Assembly: GCA_024280945.1 (NCBI GenBank)
Contig: JAMXLO010000002.1
Span: 62,001-126,000, forward strand
Origin: Acetobacteraceae bacterium
Lineage (GTDB): Bacteria; Pseudomonadota; Alphaproteobacteria; Acetobacterales; Acetobacteraceae
Reading direction: 5' to 3'
DNA: 64,000 bases
In this document: one piece after another, positions 51,666-60,406 of the stretch
Position numbering within the stretch: the first letter of the stretch is position 1
How the letters are laid out: every line of letters starts with the position of its first letter
Translations under genes and position numbers: made by a program
The notes under the pieces: generated by a model
The model's input: the letters and a program-made list of their open reading frames with translations, nothing else
The model's database searches: none
Told to the model about the DNA's origin: nothing

Positions 51666-52451
51666 TCAGTTCGCATTGACAAATGTCAAGACGAGCCTCG
51701 CCAGCTCGTCTGGTTTTTCCATGTCAACATAGTGCCCGCAGGCAGCGACGGTTTCCAGCCGCGCGTTGCGCAGCGACTTGACGTAGACGTCGCCCGCGCT
51801 CTTCGGCACATGTTTATCATCATCGCCCCACACCACCAGCGCCGGCGTCCTCACGCCACCCAGGAGGTGCGGCAGCGTCTGCGAGTACATGTACGGTTTC
51901 CACGCGGTGCGGAACACCATCTCACGGCAGATGTCCCACTGCTCCAGCTGGTCCGTTGTCACGTCGCCATAGACGCGCATGAACGCTTCCTGGTTGTGGA
52001 AACCCGCCTTCGGGTAATCGAGATACGACACGATCGCCTGGTCGGCGATATAGCCATCCGGCGGATTGATGCCCATCGCGCCGACCAGCACCAGCCTGTG
52101 GTATGTGGCCGGCGACTGGGTGGCCATCTCGGCCGCGATCCAGCCGCCAAAGCCCAGTCCCACCAGCGACACGTCTTTCAGCCCCAGGTCGGCAAGCATC
52201 CAGCTGTGCATCGCGGCGATGTCGCGCACGCTGCGCAGCCACTGTGGCCGTTCCGACTTGCCCCAGCCAGGATGGTGCGGCACCAGCACGTCGAAGCTTT
52301 GCGCCAACGTGTCGTAGAATGGCAGCCGGTCCGGCGTGCCAATATCGTGATGCAACACCAGTACCGGACGTCCGCTGCCGGCACGCATCAAATGCAGCTT
52401 GGTTCCGGCAATAGGCATGGAGGTCTCATTCCACGTCACGCTGCTCGGCAT
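51666..52451 (-). CDS. Alpha/beta hydrolase fold protein lacking nucleophile Ser
   Basis: 261 residues. The core starts GRPVLVLHHDIGTPDRLPFYDTLA, with oxyanion HH and the usual helix-strand order. The nucleophile elbow, normally GxSxGG, reads VGLGFGGW, so the Ser is replaced by Gly. The acid WGDDDKHVP and the His region CGHYVDMEKPDE are kept. It may be a lyase, cofactor-independent oxygenase-like, or non-enzymatic binder, or use another residue. The ATG at 52451 has AGGGG eight bases upstream; ATG 52418 is an alternative. It is cotranscribed with the downstream LLM gene and divergent from an SDR. Confidence 0.87.
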   Translation of the reverse strand: MPSSVTWNETSMPIAGTKLHLMRAGSGRPVLVLHHDIGTPDRLPFYDTLAQSFDVLVPHHPGWGKSERPQWLRSVRDIAAMHSWMLADLGLKDVSLVGLGFGGWIAAEMATQSPATYHRLVLVGAMGINPPDGYIADQAIVSYLDYPKAGFHNQEAFMRVYGDVTTDQLEQWDICREMVFRTAWKPYMYSQTLPHLLGGVRTPALVVWGDDDKHVPKSAGDVYVKSLRNARLETVAACGHYVDMEKPDELARLVLTFVNAN

Positions 52452-52531
52452 TCGACATCCCCTCTGGCGCTTGCTTGGCCGTCAGGATACTCACCGGTAG
52501 CCTGAGTGTCCAATGTGGCAGGAGAAGCGCG

Positions 52532-53290
52532 ATGCCGGACCTTGCGGGAAAAGTTGCAATCGTAACGGGTGCGAGTCGTGGTATTGGCGCCGCGGCAGCA
52601 CAGGCGCTCGCAGAAGCCGGCGCATCGGTCATGCTGGCAGCGCGCAGCCTGGCGCCGGTGGAGGCGAATGCGCAACACATTACCTTGAACGGCGGCAAGG
52701 CAGCCGCACTGACATGCGACGTATCCCACTACGCCGCGTGCGAACGGCTGGTGCATGAGACCACGCAGCGTCTCGGTCCGCCCGACATCCTGGTCAACAA
52801 TGCCGGCGTCATCGAGCCGATCAGCATGGTCGCCGCCGCCGATCCCCGCGAGTGGGCGCGCAGCATCGAGATCAACCTTATCGGTGCCTATTACGCGATC
52901 CGCGCCGTGCTGCCCGGCATGCTGGAACGCGGGCACGGCGACATCATCAACGTTTCGTCCGGTGCGGCCATCCGCCCGCTGGAGGGCTGGAGCGCGTATT
53001 GCACCGGCAAGGCAGGGCTGGCGATGCTGACGCGCGCGATCGATCTGGAGCATCGGGCCGGCGGTATTCGCGTGTTCGGCTTTCAACCCGGTACCACCGA
53101 CACCGATATGCAGGTGACAATCCGTGCCTCTGGTATCAACATGATCAGCCGGATACCGCGCGAGCAGCTAACCCCGGTAGCGCATCCGGCGCGTGCCATT
53201 GCTTATCTGTGTAGCAGCCAGGCAGATGACCTCGCGGGCAAAGAGTTCAGCCTGCGCGACGATGACTTCCGCCGCCGGCTGGGCTTCTGA
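52532..53290 (+). CDS. SDR family oxidoreductase, classical
   Basis: 252 residues. TGASRGIG (residues 12-19), NNAGV, the catalytic tetrad INVSSGAA...SAYCTGKAGL (Tyr and Lys in YxxxK) are all present. The C-terminus has SSQADDLAGKEFSLRDDDFRRR. It would reduce or oxidise an alcohol/ketone with NAD(P). AGGAGAAGC lies just before ATG 52532; the frame is open to 52475, but the fold begins after the chosen start. It is divergent from the alpha/beta-fold protein, sharing an 80-base promoter region, and could be part of the same pathway. Confidence 0.92.
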   Translation: MPDLAGKVAIVTGASRGIGAAAAQALAEAGASVMLAARSLAPVEANAQHITLNGGKAAALTCDVSHYAACERLVHETTQRLGPPDILVNNAGVIEPISMVAAADPREWARSIEINLIGAYYAIRAVLPGMLERGHGDIINVSSGAAIRPLEGWSAYCTGKAGLAMLTRAIDLEHRAGGIRVFGFQPGTTDTDMQVTIRASGINMISRIPREQLTPVAHPARAIAYLCSSQADDLAGKEFSLRDDDFRRRLGF

Positions 53291-53297
53291 TGCGGCC

Positions 53298-54260
53298 TTA
53301 CTTTCCCGCCATCGCTGCAGCGATGAGCTGACGCGCTGCTGGCGAGCGTCGATAGTACTGATGCGAGCTGGCAAAGTCGAAGTCGAAGTCGTGAAAACCG
53401 CTGCAGTCGATCATGGGGTACATTGCCGGCGGAAAATGCGTTGAATTTGCCCTGTCGTGCGGTCCTTCCTGGCCGAGCCGCTTGGCGCCCAGGTTGACCG
53501 TCATGCTTAGATGCAGCACTGCGTCATGGACACTGAAATAAGTACAGATCCGCGTCGCCAGTTCCTTGAGCGCGGTCAGCCGTCCGGTCGGGGGAAAGTC
53601 GAACCCATCGTAGCGTTCATCGGCCGCCGCCAGAAGTGCCGCGTCGAACAGCTTGGCAGGGCCATTCCCGTGAGCGAACCAACTCTCAACGGCCGCCTGC
53701 AGTGCCCAGTTGCCCATACTGTGCGCCAGCAGGATCACTCGGTTCCCGGTAGCACGCGCGCTGGTGACCAGGGGCAGCAGGTTGGCGAAGAAGGTCATGA
53801 TATGCTGGCCTGATTGCCCGGCTGTCGTCTGGTCCCGCTTGTACTGCTCCCAAGGGAAGGGAAATGACAGGAGGTGCCCTTCGGAGGGCCAGCTGAATGC
53901 CACCACGGTCGTATCGGCGGCCGGCACATTGGAACCCGCTAACCATTCCCGGTTGAACGCCGCACGTGTCAACGCATTTTCGAAACTGTTGGCGAAGCCG
54001 TGGATGAAGACCAGCAGGTTACGTCCAGGCGACGAGAGGTCGTCGATCGCCTGTTGGCTGAAGCCGCCACGCTGCACATCCTGAATACCGAGGATCGCTC
54101 CGGTCTTGTCGGCCGTCAGATCGGTCTGGTCGATGAACGCCGTGGCATAGGTGATCGCCGTCGGATCCGAGGGCGATACGATATCGGAAGTGTAGCTGCG
54201 CCAGTCTTCCAACGGGCCACGCACGACGCGGTTGGTGGCGAAATATACCGTCGTTGGCAT
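53298..54260 (-). CDS. Alpha/beta hydrolase, DUF900-like
   Basis: 320 residues. The order of motifs is that of the DUF900 group: LLVFIHGFANSFENALTRAAFN in outline near residue 88, VVAFSWPSEGHLLSF, and the nucleophile elbow VILLAHSMGNWAL with the Ser in AHSMGN. The His HFPPAMYPMIDCSGFHD is near the C-terminus. It has no signal peptide. A serine hydrolase is likely; the substrate is unknown. ATG 54260 follows GGGGGAAACGATC; a start at 54275 is less likely. It is convergent with the SDR gene upstream and follows another SDR gene on its strand. Confidence 0.88.
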   Translation of the reverse strand: MPTTVYFATNRVVRGPLEDWRSYTSDIVSPSDPTAITYATAFIDQTDLTADKTGAILGIQDVQRGGFSQQAIDDLSSPGRNLLVFIHGFANSFENALTRAAFNREWLAGSNVPAADTTVVAFSWPSEGHLLSFPFPWEQYKRDQTTAGQSGQHIMTFFANLLPLVTSARATGNRVILLAHSMGNWALQAAVESWFAHGNGPAKLFDAALLAAADERYDGFDFPPTGRLTALKELATRICTYFSVHDAVLHLSMTVNLGAKRLGQEGPHDRANSTHFPPAMYPMIDCSGFHDFDFDFASSHQYYRRSPAARQLIAAAMAGK

Positions 54261-54293
54261 GATCGTTTCCCCCAAGCCGGAACAGTTCGCCGT

Positions 54294-55043
54294 CTATACC
54301 ATCGTTAATCCGCCGGACACACTGATAGTCTGCCCGGTGATATAGCTCGCATCATCCGACAGCAGGAATGCGATCATCCCGGTGTAGTCGTCGGGTTGTC
54401 CCAGGCGCCGCAGTGGAATGGCACGTGCCAGCGCATCGCCGATCGACGGTGATGCGGCGCGGAAGTTTTCGAACAGCGGTGTCTCGGTCGGCCCCGGGCA
54501 CACCACGTTCAGCGTGACACCTCTACGTGCCAGTTCGCGCGCGAGCGTCTTGGTGAACGCAATCATGCCGCCCTTGCACGCAGCATACACCGCCTCGCCG
54601 GACGAACCCACGCGCCCGGCATCGGAGGCAACATTGACCACCCGGCCGAAGCCGCGTTCCGCCATACCGCGTGCCACCACGTGGTGCATGTTCAGCGGGC
54701 CGTAGAGATTGATCGCAATCACCTTGTCCCACAGCTCGCGATCGGTATCGAGGAAGTTCACCGGCGTATCCCATCCGGCGATGTTTGCCATCGCCTCAAC
54801 CGGCCCGCATCCCGCCTCAAATGCAGCGACCGCCGCGGCTATCTGCCCGCGGTTGGTGATGTCGACGTGATACGCCCGTGCCTCGCCGCACTGCGCTGCC
54901 GTCGCCTGCGCGCCCGTCTCGTCCAGATCGAAAATCCCCAGGATGCAGCCTTCCTGCGCCAGACGCAGCGCGGTGGCGCGACCGATACCGCTTGCACCTC
55001 CTGTGAGGATGACGCGCCGACCGCTGAGCCCCGGCATGCTCAT
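54294..55043 (-). CDS. SDR family oxidoreductase, classical
   Basis: 249 residues. TGGASGIGRATALRLAQ lies in the cofactor site, and the catalytic tetrad is normal: VNVASDAGRVGSSGEAVYAACKGGMIAF in outline, with Ser, Tyr and Lys. The C-terminus ITGQTISVSGGLTMV is typical of FabG-like 3-hydroxyacyl/alcohol dehydrogenases, of which 2-hydroxycyclohexanecarboxyl-CoA dehydrogenase is a close type. It lies just before the DUF900-like gene on the minus strand. Starts at codon 1 or 3 are both possible. It is part of the oxidoreductase-rich region 45.7-55 kb. Confidence 0.9.
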   Translation of the reverse strand: MSMPGLSGRRVILTGGASGIGRATALRLAQEGCILGIFDLDETGAQATAAQCGEARAYHVDITNRGQIAAAVAAFEAGCGPVEAMANIAGWDTPVNFLDTDRELWDKVIAINLYGPLNMHHVVARGMAERGFGRVVNVASDAGRVGSSGEAVYAACKGGMIAFTKTLARELARRGVTLNVVCPGPTETPLFENFRAASPSIGDALARAIPLRRLGQPDDYTGMIAFLLSDDASYITGQTISVSGGLTMV

Positions 55044-55135
55044 GCGGTGTGGAACGCGATGTTCCGCGACTGCTTCATATCGTCATGCCCTCGCAACCTT
55101 CGTGGCATGAGTAAACAATGTCCACCCCCTGTCAC

Positions 55136-55633
55136 TCAAGCAGAGCGCAACCTACCGGCGACCACCAGGGCTGCGAGGCTCAACATGGCGAAGACACCAC
55201 GCGCGAGATGGGACATTTCCCGGCGATCGCGCAATGGTCGCCAATCGTCTTCTATAGCCTGGCTTGGCCGGCCAAAGAAGTTGGCACCCGGGCCCCGCAG
55301 TTTGTGGTCCTTCAGCCAGACTTTGTTCACAGGAGGCGTAATCACCCAATATAATGCGTGCATGATGCGTAGGCATGTAAGGGCTGCCAGCACCAACCAG
55401 AAACGCGCTGTGGCCATCGACGTCAGGAGCAACAACAAGCCCGTCGACAGTATCGCGCCGAACTCACCGAACAGGCCGCCGATGGTGAAGCCCGGGTAGT
55501 AGATCGTCTGCACCGCGACATAAGTTTCACGTTGCAGTCGGCGCTTCCCCGGCAACTCCAATGCGTGCGCGAGCGGCAGTGCCATGCCCACCGACACAAG
55601 CAAGGTGCTCAGCACCTGTAGCAATTCATACAT
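55136..55633 (-). CDS. Small integral membrane protein
   Basis: 165 residues with about four hydrophobic segments: LLQVLSTLLVSVGMALPLAHAL, GFTIGGLFGEFGAILSTGLLLLL, ARFWLVLAALTCLRIMHALYWVITPPVNKVWL in outline, and VFAMLSLAALVVAG. The motif ALYWVITPPVNKVW resembles DUF1772-type membrane proteins, which include anthrone oxygenase-like members, but I would not assign a reaction. AGAGGAG precedes ATG 55633. No operon partner is evident; the next gene on this strand is 92 bases downstream. Confidence 0.75.
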   Translation of the reverse strand: MYELLQVLSTLLVSVGMALPLAHALELPGKRRLQRETYVAVQTIYYPGFTIGGLFGEFGAILSTGLLLLLTSMATARFWLVLAALTCLRIMHALYWVITPPVNKVWLKDHKLRGPGANFFGRPSQAIEDDWRPLRDRREMSHLARGVFAMLSLAALVVAGRLRSA

Positions 55634-56050
55634 TCTCGCTCCTCTGCCGGTGCATGCGGTCAAGCCCGGCGCGAAGGAAGCTCCGGGACGACCTTACGGC
55701 AGTCGCCTCGCTGTCCGTGCCTACTTGAACTGTGGGATCGGACGATCGTATCGCTCGGCGGCGTGTTCGCTGACGCCCGGCGGCGTCCGAACCATGGCGT
55801 AGCGGCAGCGGTGCCGCTGTGATGCTGCCGGCGGCAGCCGCGCAGCCGGTGAGAGTTACCCCCGCGATACGTCCCGGTTGATCCCTTGCCTCCACTGACC
55901 CCCAAGGGAACGCACTCGGCTCGGATACGTTCCGGTCGGTCAGGCCATGGCGGAACGCCAGGGCTGACATACTGCAAAAGCGGACTTGACCAGGGGCGAC
56001 ACGGGGCCGCCGTCACCATTTATGCGGCGTATGGATGGAGGCGTCAGGCC
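55634..56050. other. Intergenic stretch, no firm gene
   Basis: 417 bases. The minus strand shows a lipobox-like stretch (VTLTGCAAAAGSIT) in one frame and a plausible C-terminal end (RTPPGVSEHAAERYDRPI) in another, about 25 bases apart. This would fit a decayed or frameshifted small lipoprotein, but no start is clear. No repeat or RNA is evident. Confidence 0.4.
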
Positions 56051-56326
56051 ATGACAATGGCGCGCACAAGTCTCCTCGCTCTTGTCGGCATACTGGCAGC
56101 AGGTATCGCGAGCGCACAGCAAGGGCAGCCAGCGAGCGGTGCTGGAGCCGCAGGTGGCCCTCCTGGGTTCGGTGGCGAAATCGGCAGGCTCGGCCCACAA
56201 CAGGCGCCGACACAGCCGCGACCCTTGTTCAGCATCTTCGGCATGCCGGTTGGAATCTGGGCTCGCGTCCCCGCACCTTACAATGTCGCGGCCAACCGCA
56301 ACCTCGCCTCTCGCCCGATCGAGTAA
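56051..56326 (+). CDS. Small secreted Gly/Pro/Gln-rich protein
   Basis: 91 residues. The signal peptide is clear: MTMARTSLLALVGILAAGIASAQQ, with an ASAQ cleavage site near residue 22. The mature part is short, Gly, Pro and Gln-rich (QQGQPASGAGAAGGPPGFGG), and ends in IFGMPVGIWARVPAPYNVAANRNLASRPIE in outline, which looks less repetitive and possibly conserved. The function is unknown. GGAGG precedes the ATG by about 10 bases. A start at the third codon is equally possible. It is convergent with the 508-residue protein gene, with a terminator hairpin between. Confidence 0.7.
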   Translation: MTMARTSLLALVGILAAGIASAQQGQPASGAGAAGGPPGFGGEIGRLGPQQAPTQPRPLFSIFGMPVGIWARVPAPYNVAANRNLASRPIE

Positions 56327-56353
56327 GCGTCGGCTGCCGCGGTTAGGAACGGC

Positions 56354-56390
56354 TGAAAAAATGATGGCGGAACCTGGCCCCGCCATCATT
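56354..56390 (-). terminator. Rho-independent terminator of the 508-residue protein gene
   Basis: AATGATGGCGG (56360-56370) and CCGCCATCATT (56380-56390) are exact complements. On the minus strand the stem is followed by a run of six T. It lies 50 bases after the stop at 56441 and may also serve the convergent small gene. Confidence 0.85.
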
Positions 56391-56440
56391 GGCGCCTTGT
56401 GATGAAACGAAAGCGCGGGCGCGGCTCGCACCCGCTCTCC

Positions 56441-57967
56441 TTACGCTGCGTGCATCAGTTCCAGCGCGTCCTCGTAAACCGACATGTTCTTGCCGAACGA
56501 GATCGCTGCCGCCTGGCAGCCGCACACCAGGTGCATCCACCGCCACGGCTCGCGCGTGTTGTGGAACTCCTCGATCACCGCCTGATGGTGCTTGAAGGCG
56601 TGCATCTCGGTGAAATTGTCATGGCAGACAATCTGAGCGAGCCGGTTGATCAGCACCTGCGGATCGTAGCGGAGATTCACGTATTGCTGTGCCAGGTTGA
56701 CGGTCTCTTTCACCTCCGGCACCGCACGCATCATCCCAAGATTCGTCACCGTCGACCAGTCGGTCGGCGGCTGCGTGTAGATGCTCTGGGTGATCGCCTC
56801 GAGCAGCTCCTCCTGTGACCGGTGAGGCAGCGCGGCGACCGCGGTGGCATCCGGCTGCAACTCGGCCTCCATGCGATACTGGGTCGACTTCACCTCCGGC
56901 CCGGTGTGCCACAGCAGCAGGGTCAGCAGCTTGTTCTTCATGCTGAACCCGTCGAGCCGGATCAGGTAGCGCCGAAGGTTGGCACTGGTGTGCAGGTGCA
57001 CATCCATCGGATTGCCGGTGAGCGAGCGGAGGAACAGGCCCGCCGCGCCAATCGACAACGCCTCGCCGGCGCCCTCCAGTGACAGGCCATCGGCCAGCGC
57101 CTGGGCGATCATCTTCGGGATGTCGGGGTAGCCCTTTACCGCCCGAATCGCTTCGCCAAGTTCGCCGATCTTCCTCGTCTCATCCTCGCCGGTGCGCTGG
57201 CGAAGGATGCGGTTCAGCAGCCCATGCTCCTCGATCAGCGCATCGGCTTCCGGGACCAGGCGCTGGGCAGGGAAGCGGGCCACGTAACGGACCGCCGGGC
57301 GGAACAGAACTTTGAGGTGTTCCGTGCCGAAAGTCTCGAGGGCGCGCCAGAGATAGCCGGGGAACAGGAAGTAGTGGTCGTCCAGCGCGTTCTTCGGCAG
57401 GGCGACACTCATCAGCAGGTCGAACGCCTCTATGGCGGGGACGTGATCCCAGAGCCACAGGAAGATGTGGTCCGCCTTGAGCGCCTCGCCGCGGCTGCAC
57501 GCCTTCAGGAAGGCTTCCTTGGCCGCTTCGATGCCCTCGGTCGTGGCTGCCTCCTCGCCCGAGCCGTCGGCGGCGAGATCGGCGGTGCGGCTAACCTGGG
57601 CGCCCGAAGGATCGAGCGGGGCGAACTCCAGCAGGCTGAACGGCGACGTCACCGGGTCGTTGATGTGCTTGTTCGAGAGCGCGACGTGCTGGAGGATCGG
57701 CATGAACCTGTCCTCGCCTTCCAGACGGTTCACCAGGTTGGTGATCGCGTGCAGACCGGCCAGCGGATGCAGCGGGCCGCCATGATGGCCGGGGGGCAGA
57801 TCGGCCGAACGGACCACCGCGAGTGCGGAGGCGGTCAGCATGGTCTTGGTGGGTGTGCCGGAGCGCAGCTTCTCAAGCGTGCGATCAATAATTTCGGCAG
57901 GCGGGGTCTGCTCGATGAACTGGACCAGTGGTTCGATGGTATCAGGATATTGGACACGTCGATGCAT
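56441..57967 (-). CDS. Protein of unknown function, His-rich, 508 residues
   Basis: A soluble, helical 508-residue protein with no signal peptide and no family I recognise. Several motifs look functional: HHGGPLHPLAGLHAI at about 61-75, QHVALSNKHI at 93-102, LFPGYLWRALETFG, DVHLHTSANLRRYL and, near the C-terminus, MHAFKHHQAVIEEFHNTREPWRWMHL in outline. The number and spacing of His with Glu/Asp suggest a metal or haem site. ATG 57967 is chosen because GAGGAG lies eight bases upstream and the frame upstream is low-quality. It is monocistronic with its own terminator, and is divergent from a Crp/Fnr regulator. Confidence 0.8.
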   Translation of the reverse strand: MHRRVQYPDTIEPLVQFIEQTPPAEIIDRTLEKLRSGTPTKTMLTASALAVVRSADLPPGHHGGPLHPLAGLHAITNLVNRLEGEDRFMPILQHVALSNKHINDPVTSPFSLLEFAPLDPSGAQVSRTADLAADGSGEEAATTEGIEAAKEAFLKACSRGEALKADHIFLWLWDHVPAIEAFDLLMSVALPKNALDDHYFLFPGYLWRALETFGTEHLKVLFRPAVRYVARFPAQRLVPEADALIEEHGLLNRILRQRTGEDETRKIGELGEAIRAVKGYPDIPKMIAQALADGLSLEGAGEALSIGAAGLFLRSLTGNPMDVHLHTSANLRRYLIRLDGFSMKNKLLTLLLWHTGPEVKSTQYRMEAELQPDATAVAALPHRSQEELLEAITQSIYTQPPTDWSTVTNLGMMRAVPEVKETVNLAQQYVNLRYDPQVLINRLAQIVCHDNFTEMHAFKHHQAVIEEFHNTREPWRWMHLVCGCQAAAISFGKNMSVYEDALELMHAA

Positions 57968-58331
57968 TCGTGGACTCCTCGTCGTCGGTGCGTCTGCGCA
58001 GGTGCAGGCGGCGGTTGGTTTCGCCTTGCCATGCTCCGCCAGCGGCTGCCTGCGGAGGAGGCAACGCGAGGGACTACTTGCTTTCGCGATCTGGCTCATG
58101 GTCGGACGGTAGGACCTGGGTGTCAATGTTGCGGTAGCAGGTTCCGCTTTCAGCCGGACAGATCGCCTATTGGACCCGAAGCGGCCGCGAGCGGCAGCAT
58201 GCCACAGTCGCGGCCGCAAAGAGGATCCATGGAGTGTGTGTATCGTGCCACTTGTGTGCCGCTGCTCGGCACCGCATCATGCATTGCCTGTACCAAGTAA
58301 GCCTTTCACAGCCCTCGCTACCGAGAAAACT

Positions 58332-59027
58332 ATGACAGCGTTGCTCGATGTCGCGCCCTTCAAAGGTGTCGATCCTCTCGAACTGGACCGCCTTGAGGCG
58401 ACCGGACGAATTGTCGAGCCACGCGACGGGTCAAAGGTGTTCTCGGAGGGCGATGAGGCGGACGCCGTGTACGCCGTGATTGGCGGCACAGGCCACGTCC
58501 GCATCGGTGCAATCGACCGAAGCAGCAAAGGTCTCATGATTGAGATCTTCGGGGTTGGCGACATTTTTGGCGAAATCGGCGTCATTGACGGCGGTACGCG
58601 TTCGGCGGACGCCGTCGTCGAAGGTCGCGTGAGACTGTTGCGACTTAGCCGCAAGGTGTTTCTTGAGGCACTCAACAACAATGCATCTCTCGGCGCCGAT
58701 CTATGCCTCATGTTCTCCCGGCGCCTGCGTCGGACGTCGCTGCTGTTCCGCGACGCGACCTTTGAAAGCCTCGAGGTCCGGCTGGCAAAGCAGGTGCTGT
58801 ACCTCGCGGCGCGCGACGGTCGCCGTACGGAACGGGGCCTGCAGCTGGGCGGACGGTTCCGCCAGGGGGATCTGGCGGATTTGCTTGGCGCAACGACGCG
58901 CAGCATCATCACCATCCTGAACTCCTGGCGCGCGAATGGTCTGGTTGCTTTTGACCCGGCACGGGCTCAGCTGACGATATGCCGCGAACAGGAGCTGCAG
59001 CAGATGATCGGTTCTGAAGCCGACTGA
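58332..59027 (+). CDS. Crp/Fnr family transcriptional regulator
   Basis: 231 residues. A cyclic nucleotide-binding fold (SEGDEADAVYAVIGGTGHVRI, FGEIGVIDGGTRSADAVVEG in outline) joins a C-terminal winged helix, LQLGGRFRQGDLADLLGATTRSIITILNSWRANGLVAF in outline. The N-terminal Cys cluster of Fnr is absent, and the Glu/Arg/Thr of the cAMP pocket are only partly kept (FGEIGV..GTRSA), so the effector is uncertain. Targets cannot be named. ATG 58332 fits the domain start; a long upstream frame to 58170 is not homologous-looking. It is divergent from the His-rich unknown gene. Confidence 0.88.
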   Translation: MTALLDVAPFKGVDPLELDRLEATGRIVEPRDGSKVFSEGDEADAVYAVIGGTGHVRIGAIDRSSKGLMIEIFGVGDIFGEIGVIDGGTRSADAVVEGRVRLLRLSRKVFLEALNNNASLGADLCLMFSRRLRRTSLLFRDATFESLEVRLAKQVLYLAARDGRRTERGLQLGGRFRQGDLADLLGATTRSIITILNSWRANGLVAFDPARAQLTICREQELQQMIGSEAD

Positions 59028-59224
59028 GCTCCAATTCGTGGCGAAGCGCAGCACGCTCATACTTTGAGTGCATGCTCTACATTAGACCGCTTCATGTTCG
59101 GCCAAACGAGGTATTTCCACAGCAGGAACGGATGCTTTAACTCGACACAGCTTGTCGTACATCAAATTCGATCATCTGTATGCGCTATCCCGCGGACCTG
59201 GCTAACGCCGCGTAAGGGGGTCAT

Positions 59225-60406
59225 GTGACTTTCGACGCGGTTCGCAGTCGCTACGAGCAACATCTCTCTTCGTTGGATCTGGCAAGGATAGGAGCAAGCC
59301 TGCTTGTCCTATTCTATCATGTCCACTCAATAACAAGCCCGATCACCGGAAAGATGCCGTTCGGAGGCCTCTTTCAAAGCGGCAGCAGTCGTGGTGTGGA
59401 TATCTTCTTCGTGTTGAGCGGCTGTATCATCCTGTGGCGTCACCGACAGGAAGTCGGCCAACCGAGGCGCTGGCCTGCCTACATGTCGCGGCGCCTGCTC
59501 CGCATTTATCCGCCAGCGCTCATCATGACGGTGATTGCGGCGACAATGTACGCGAGCGGATTCGGAGGCGCTGAGAAAGCGGTCAAACTGGAGAGCCACA
59601 ACCTCATGCTCAGCCTGTTGCTGATGGCTGAACGCTCCTCCTCCGTACTCAATGTGGCGTGGACGCTGAAATATGTGGTCTTCTTCTACGTGCTGTTCGG
59701 CCTTGCCATCATTGACCGTCGGCTTGGTGCGCTTGCAATTGCGACCTGGCAATTGGCCATCTTGGTTCATGTCTATGCAGGCCTGGGCGGAAGCCAGTGG
59801 GATGCCTACTTTCTCCAGCCGATGGGCCTTGAGTTCGGCATCGGGGCGGCGGCCGCGCTGCTTATAGCCTGCTTCCCCGTCGGACTCCCGTTGCGAGCAT
59901 GCCGCAGTCTGCTGATCGGCGGCCTCGGCGTGTTCTTCTCGCTCAAGCTGTACGAATCCTTTGTGTTGCACCAGGAACTGCCCGCAGACGTGTCAGTCTG
60001 GGTATTCGGCATGAGCTCCGCCTCGATGATCGCCGGACTCGCTCTGCTGGATTTGCGCGGCCACATCCGCCTGCCGCCGATATTCAGGCTCCTCGGAGCA
60101 GCATCGTTTTCGATGTACCTGGTGAACTACTCGGCGATCGTCATCGCAGTCCGGGTCATGCAACTCGCCGGCGTTCCTCTCGGTGGCAATATTACCGCAT
60201 TCACTCTGGCTGGTTTGGCAATCTGCTGCGGCCTGGTGTTCCACGTCCTCATTGATCAGCCGCTGCAGCGAGAATTGCGAACACATCAATGGCTCGGTTC
60301 ACACAGGAACAGTTTGGCCGCCAAAATGCCAGCAAGAGCTCAGATCGGCCCGCGGACTACCGCCCTGTCAGAATCCGCTCCACCAGTTGCTTCACCGTCG
60401 GGATGA
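59225..60406 (+). CDS. Acyltransferase 3 (OafA/NodX-like) membrane protein
   Basis: 393 residues, about ten membrane helices. The N-terminal LDLARIGASLLVLFYHVHSI, with the conserved Arg and His, and GVDIFFVLSGCIILWRHR are diagnostic of acyltransferase 3. It would O-acylate a surface polysaccharide or lipid, using cytoplasmic acyl donor. The GTG start at 59225 overlaps a preceding ATGTGA; AAGGGGG lies five bases upstream. The C-terminal 50 bases run into the convergent nitronate monooxygenase gene, and the tail SESAPPVASPSG is low-complexity. It is probably monocistronic. Confidence 0.9.
   Translation: MTFDAVRSRYEQHLSSLDLARIGASLLVLFYHVHSITSPITGKMPFGGLFQSGSSRGVDIFFVLSGCIILWRHRQEVGQPRRWPAYMSRRLLRIYPPALIMTVIAATMYASGFGGAEKAVKLESHNLMLSLLLMAERSSSVLNVAWTLKYVVFFYVLFGLAIIDRRLGALAIATWQLAILVHVYAGLGGSQWDAYFLQPMGLEFGIGAAAALLIACFPVGLPLRACRSLLIGGLGVFFSLKLYESFVLHQELPADVSVWVFGMSSASMIAGLALLDLRGHIRLPPIFRLLGAASFSMYLVNYSAIVIAVRVMQLAGVPLGGNITAFTLAGLAICCGLVFHVLIDQPLQRELRTHQWLGSHRNSLAAKMPARAQIGPRTTALSESAPPVASPSG

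Noticed and set aside
50367-52505. 712-codon open frame on the plus strand
   Set aside because: It is antisense to the LLM and alpha/beta-fold genes, which have clear family motifs; long antisense frames are typical of GC-rich codon use.
55720-55870. Small lipoprotein gene on the minus strand
   Set aside because: The lipobox-like part and the plausible C-terminus are in different frames and no start codon with a ribosome binding site is present; it may be a relic only.
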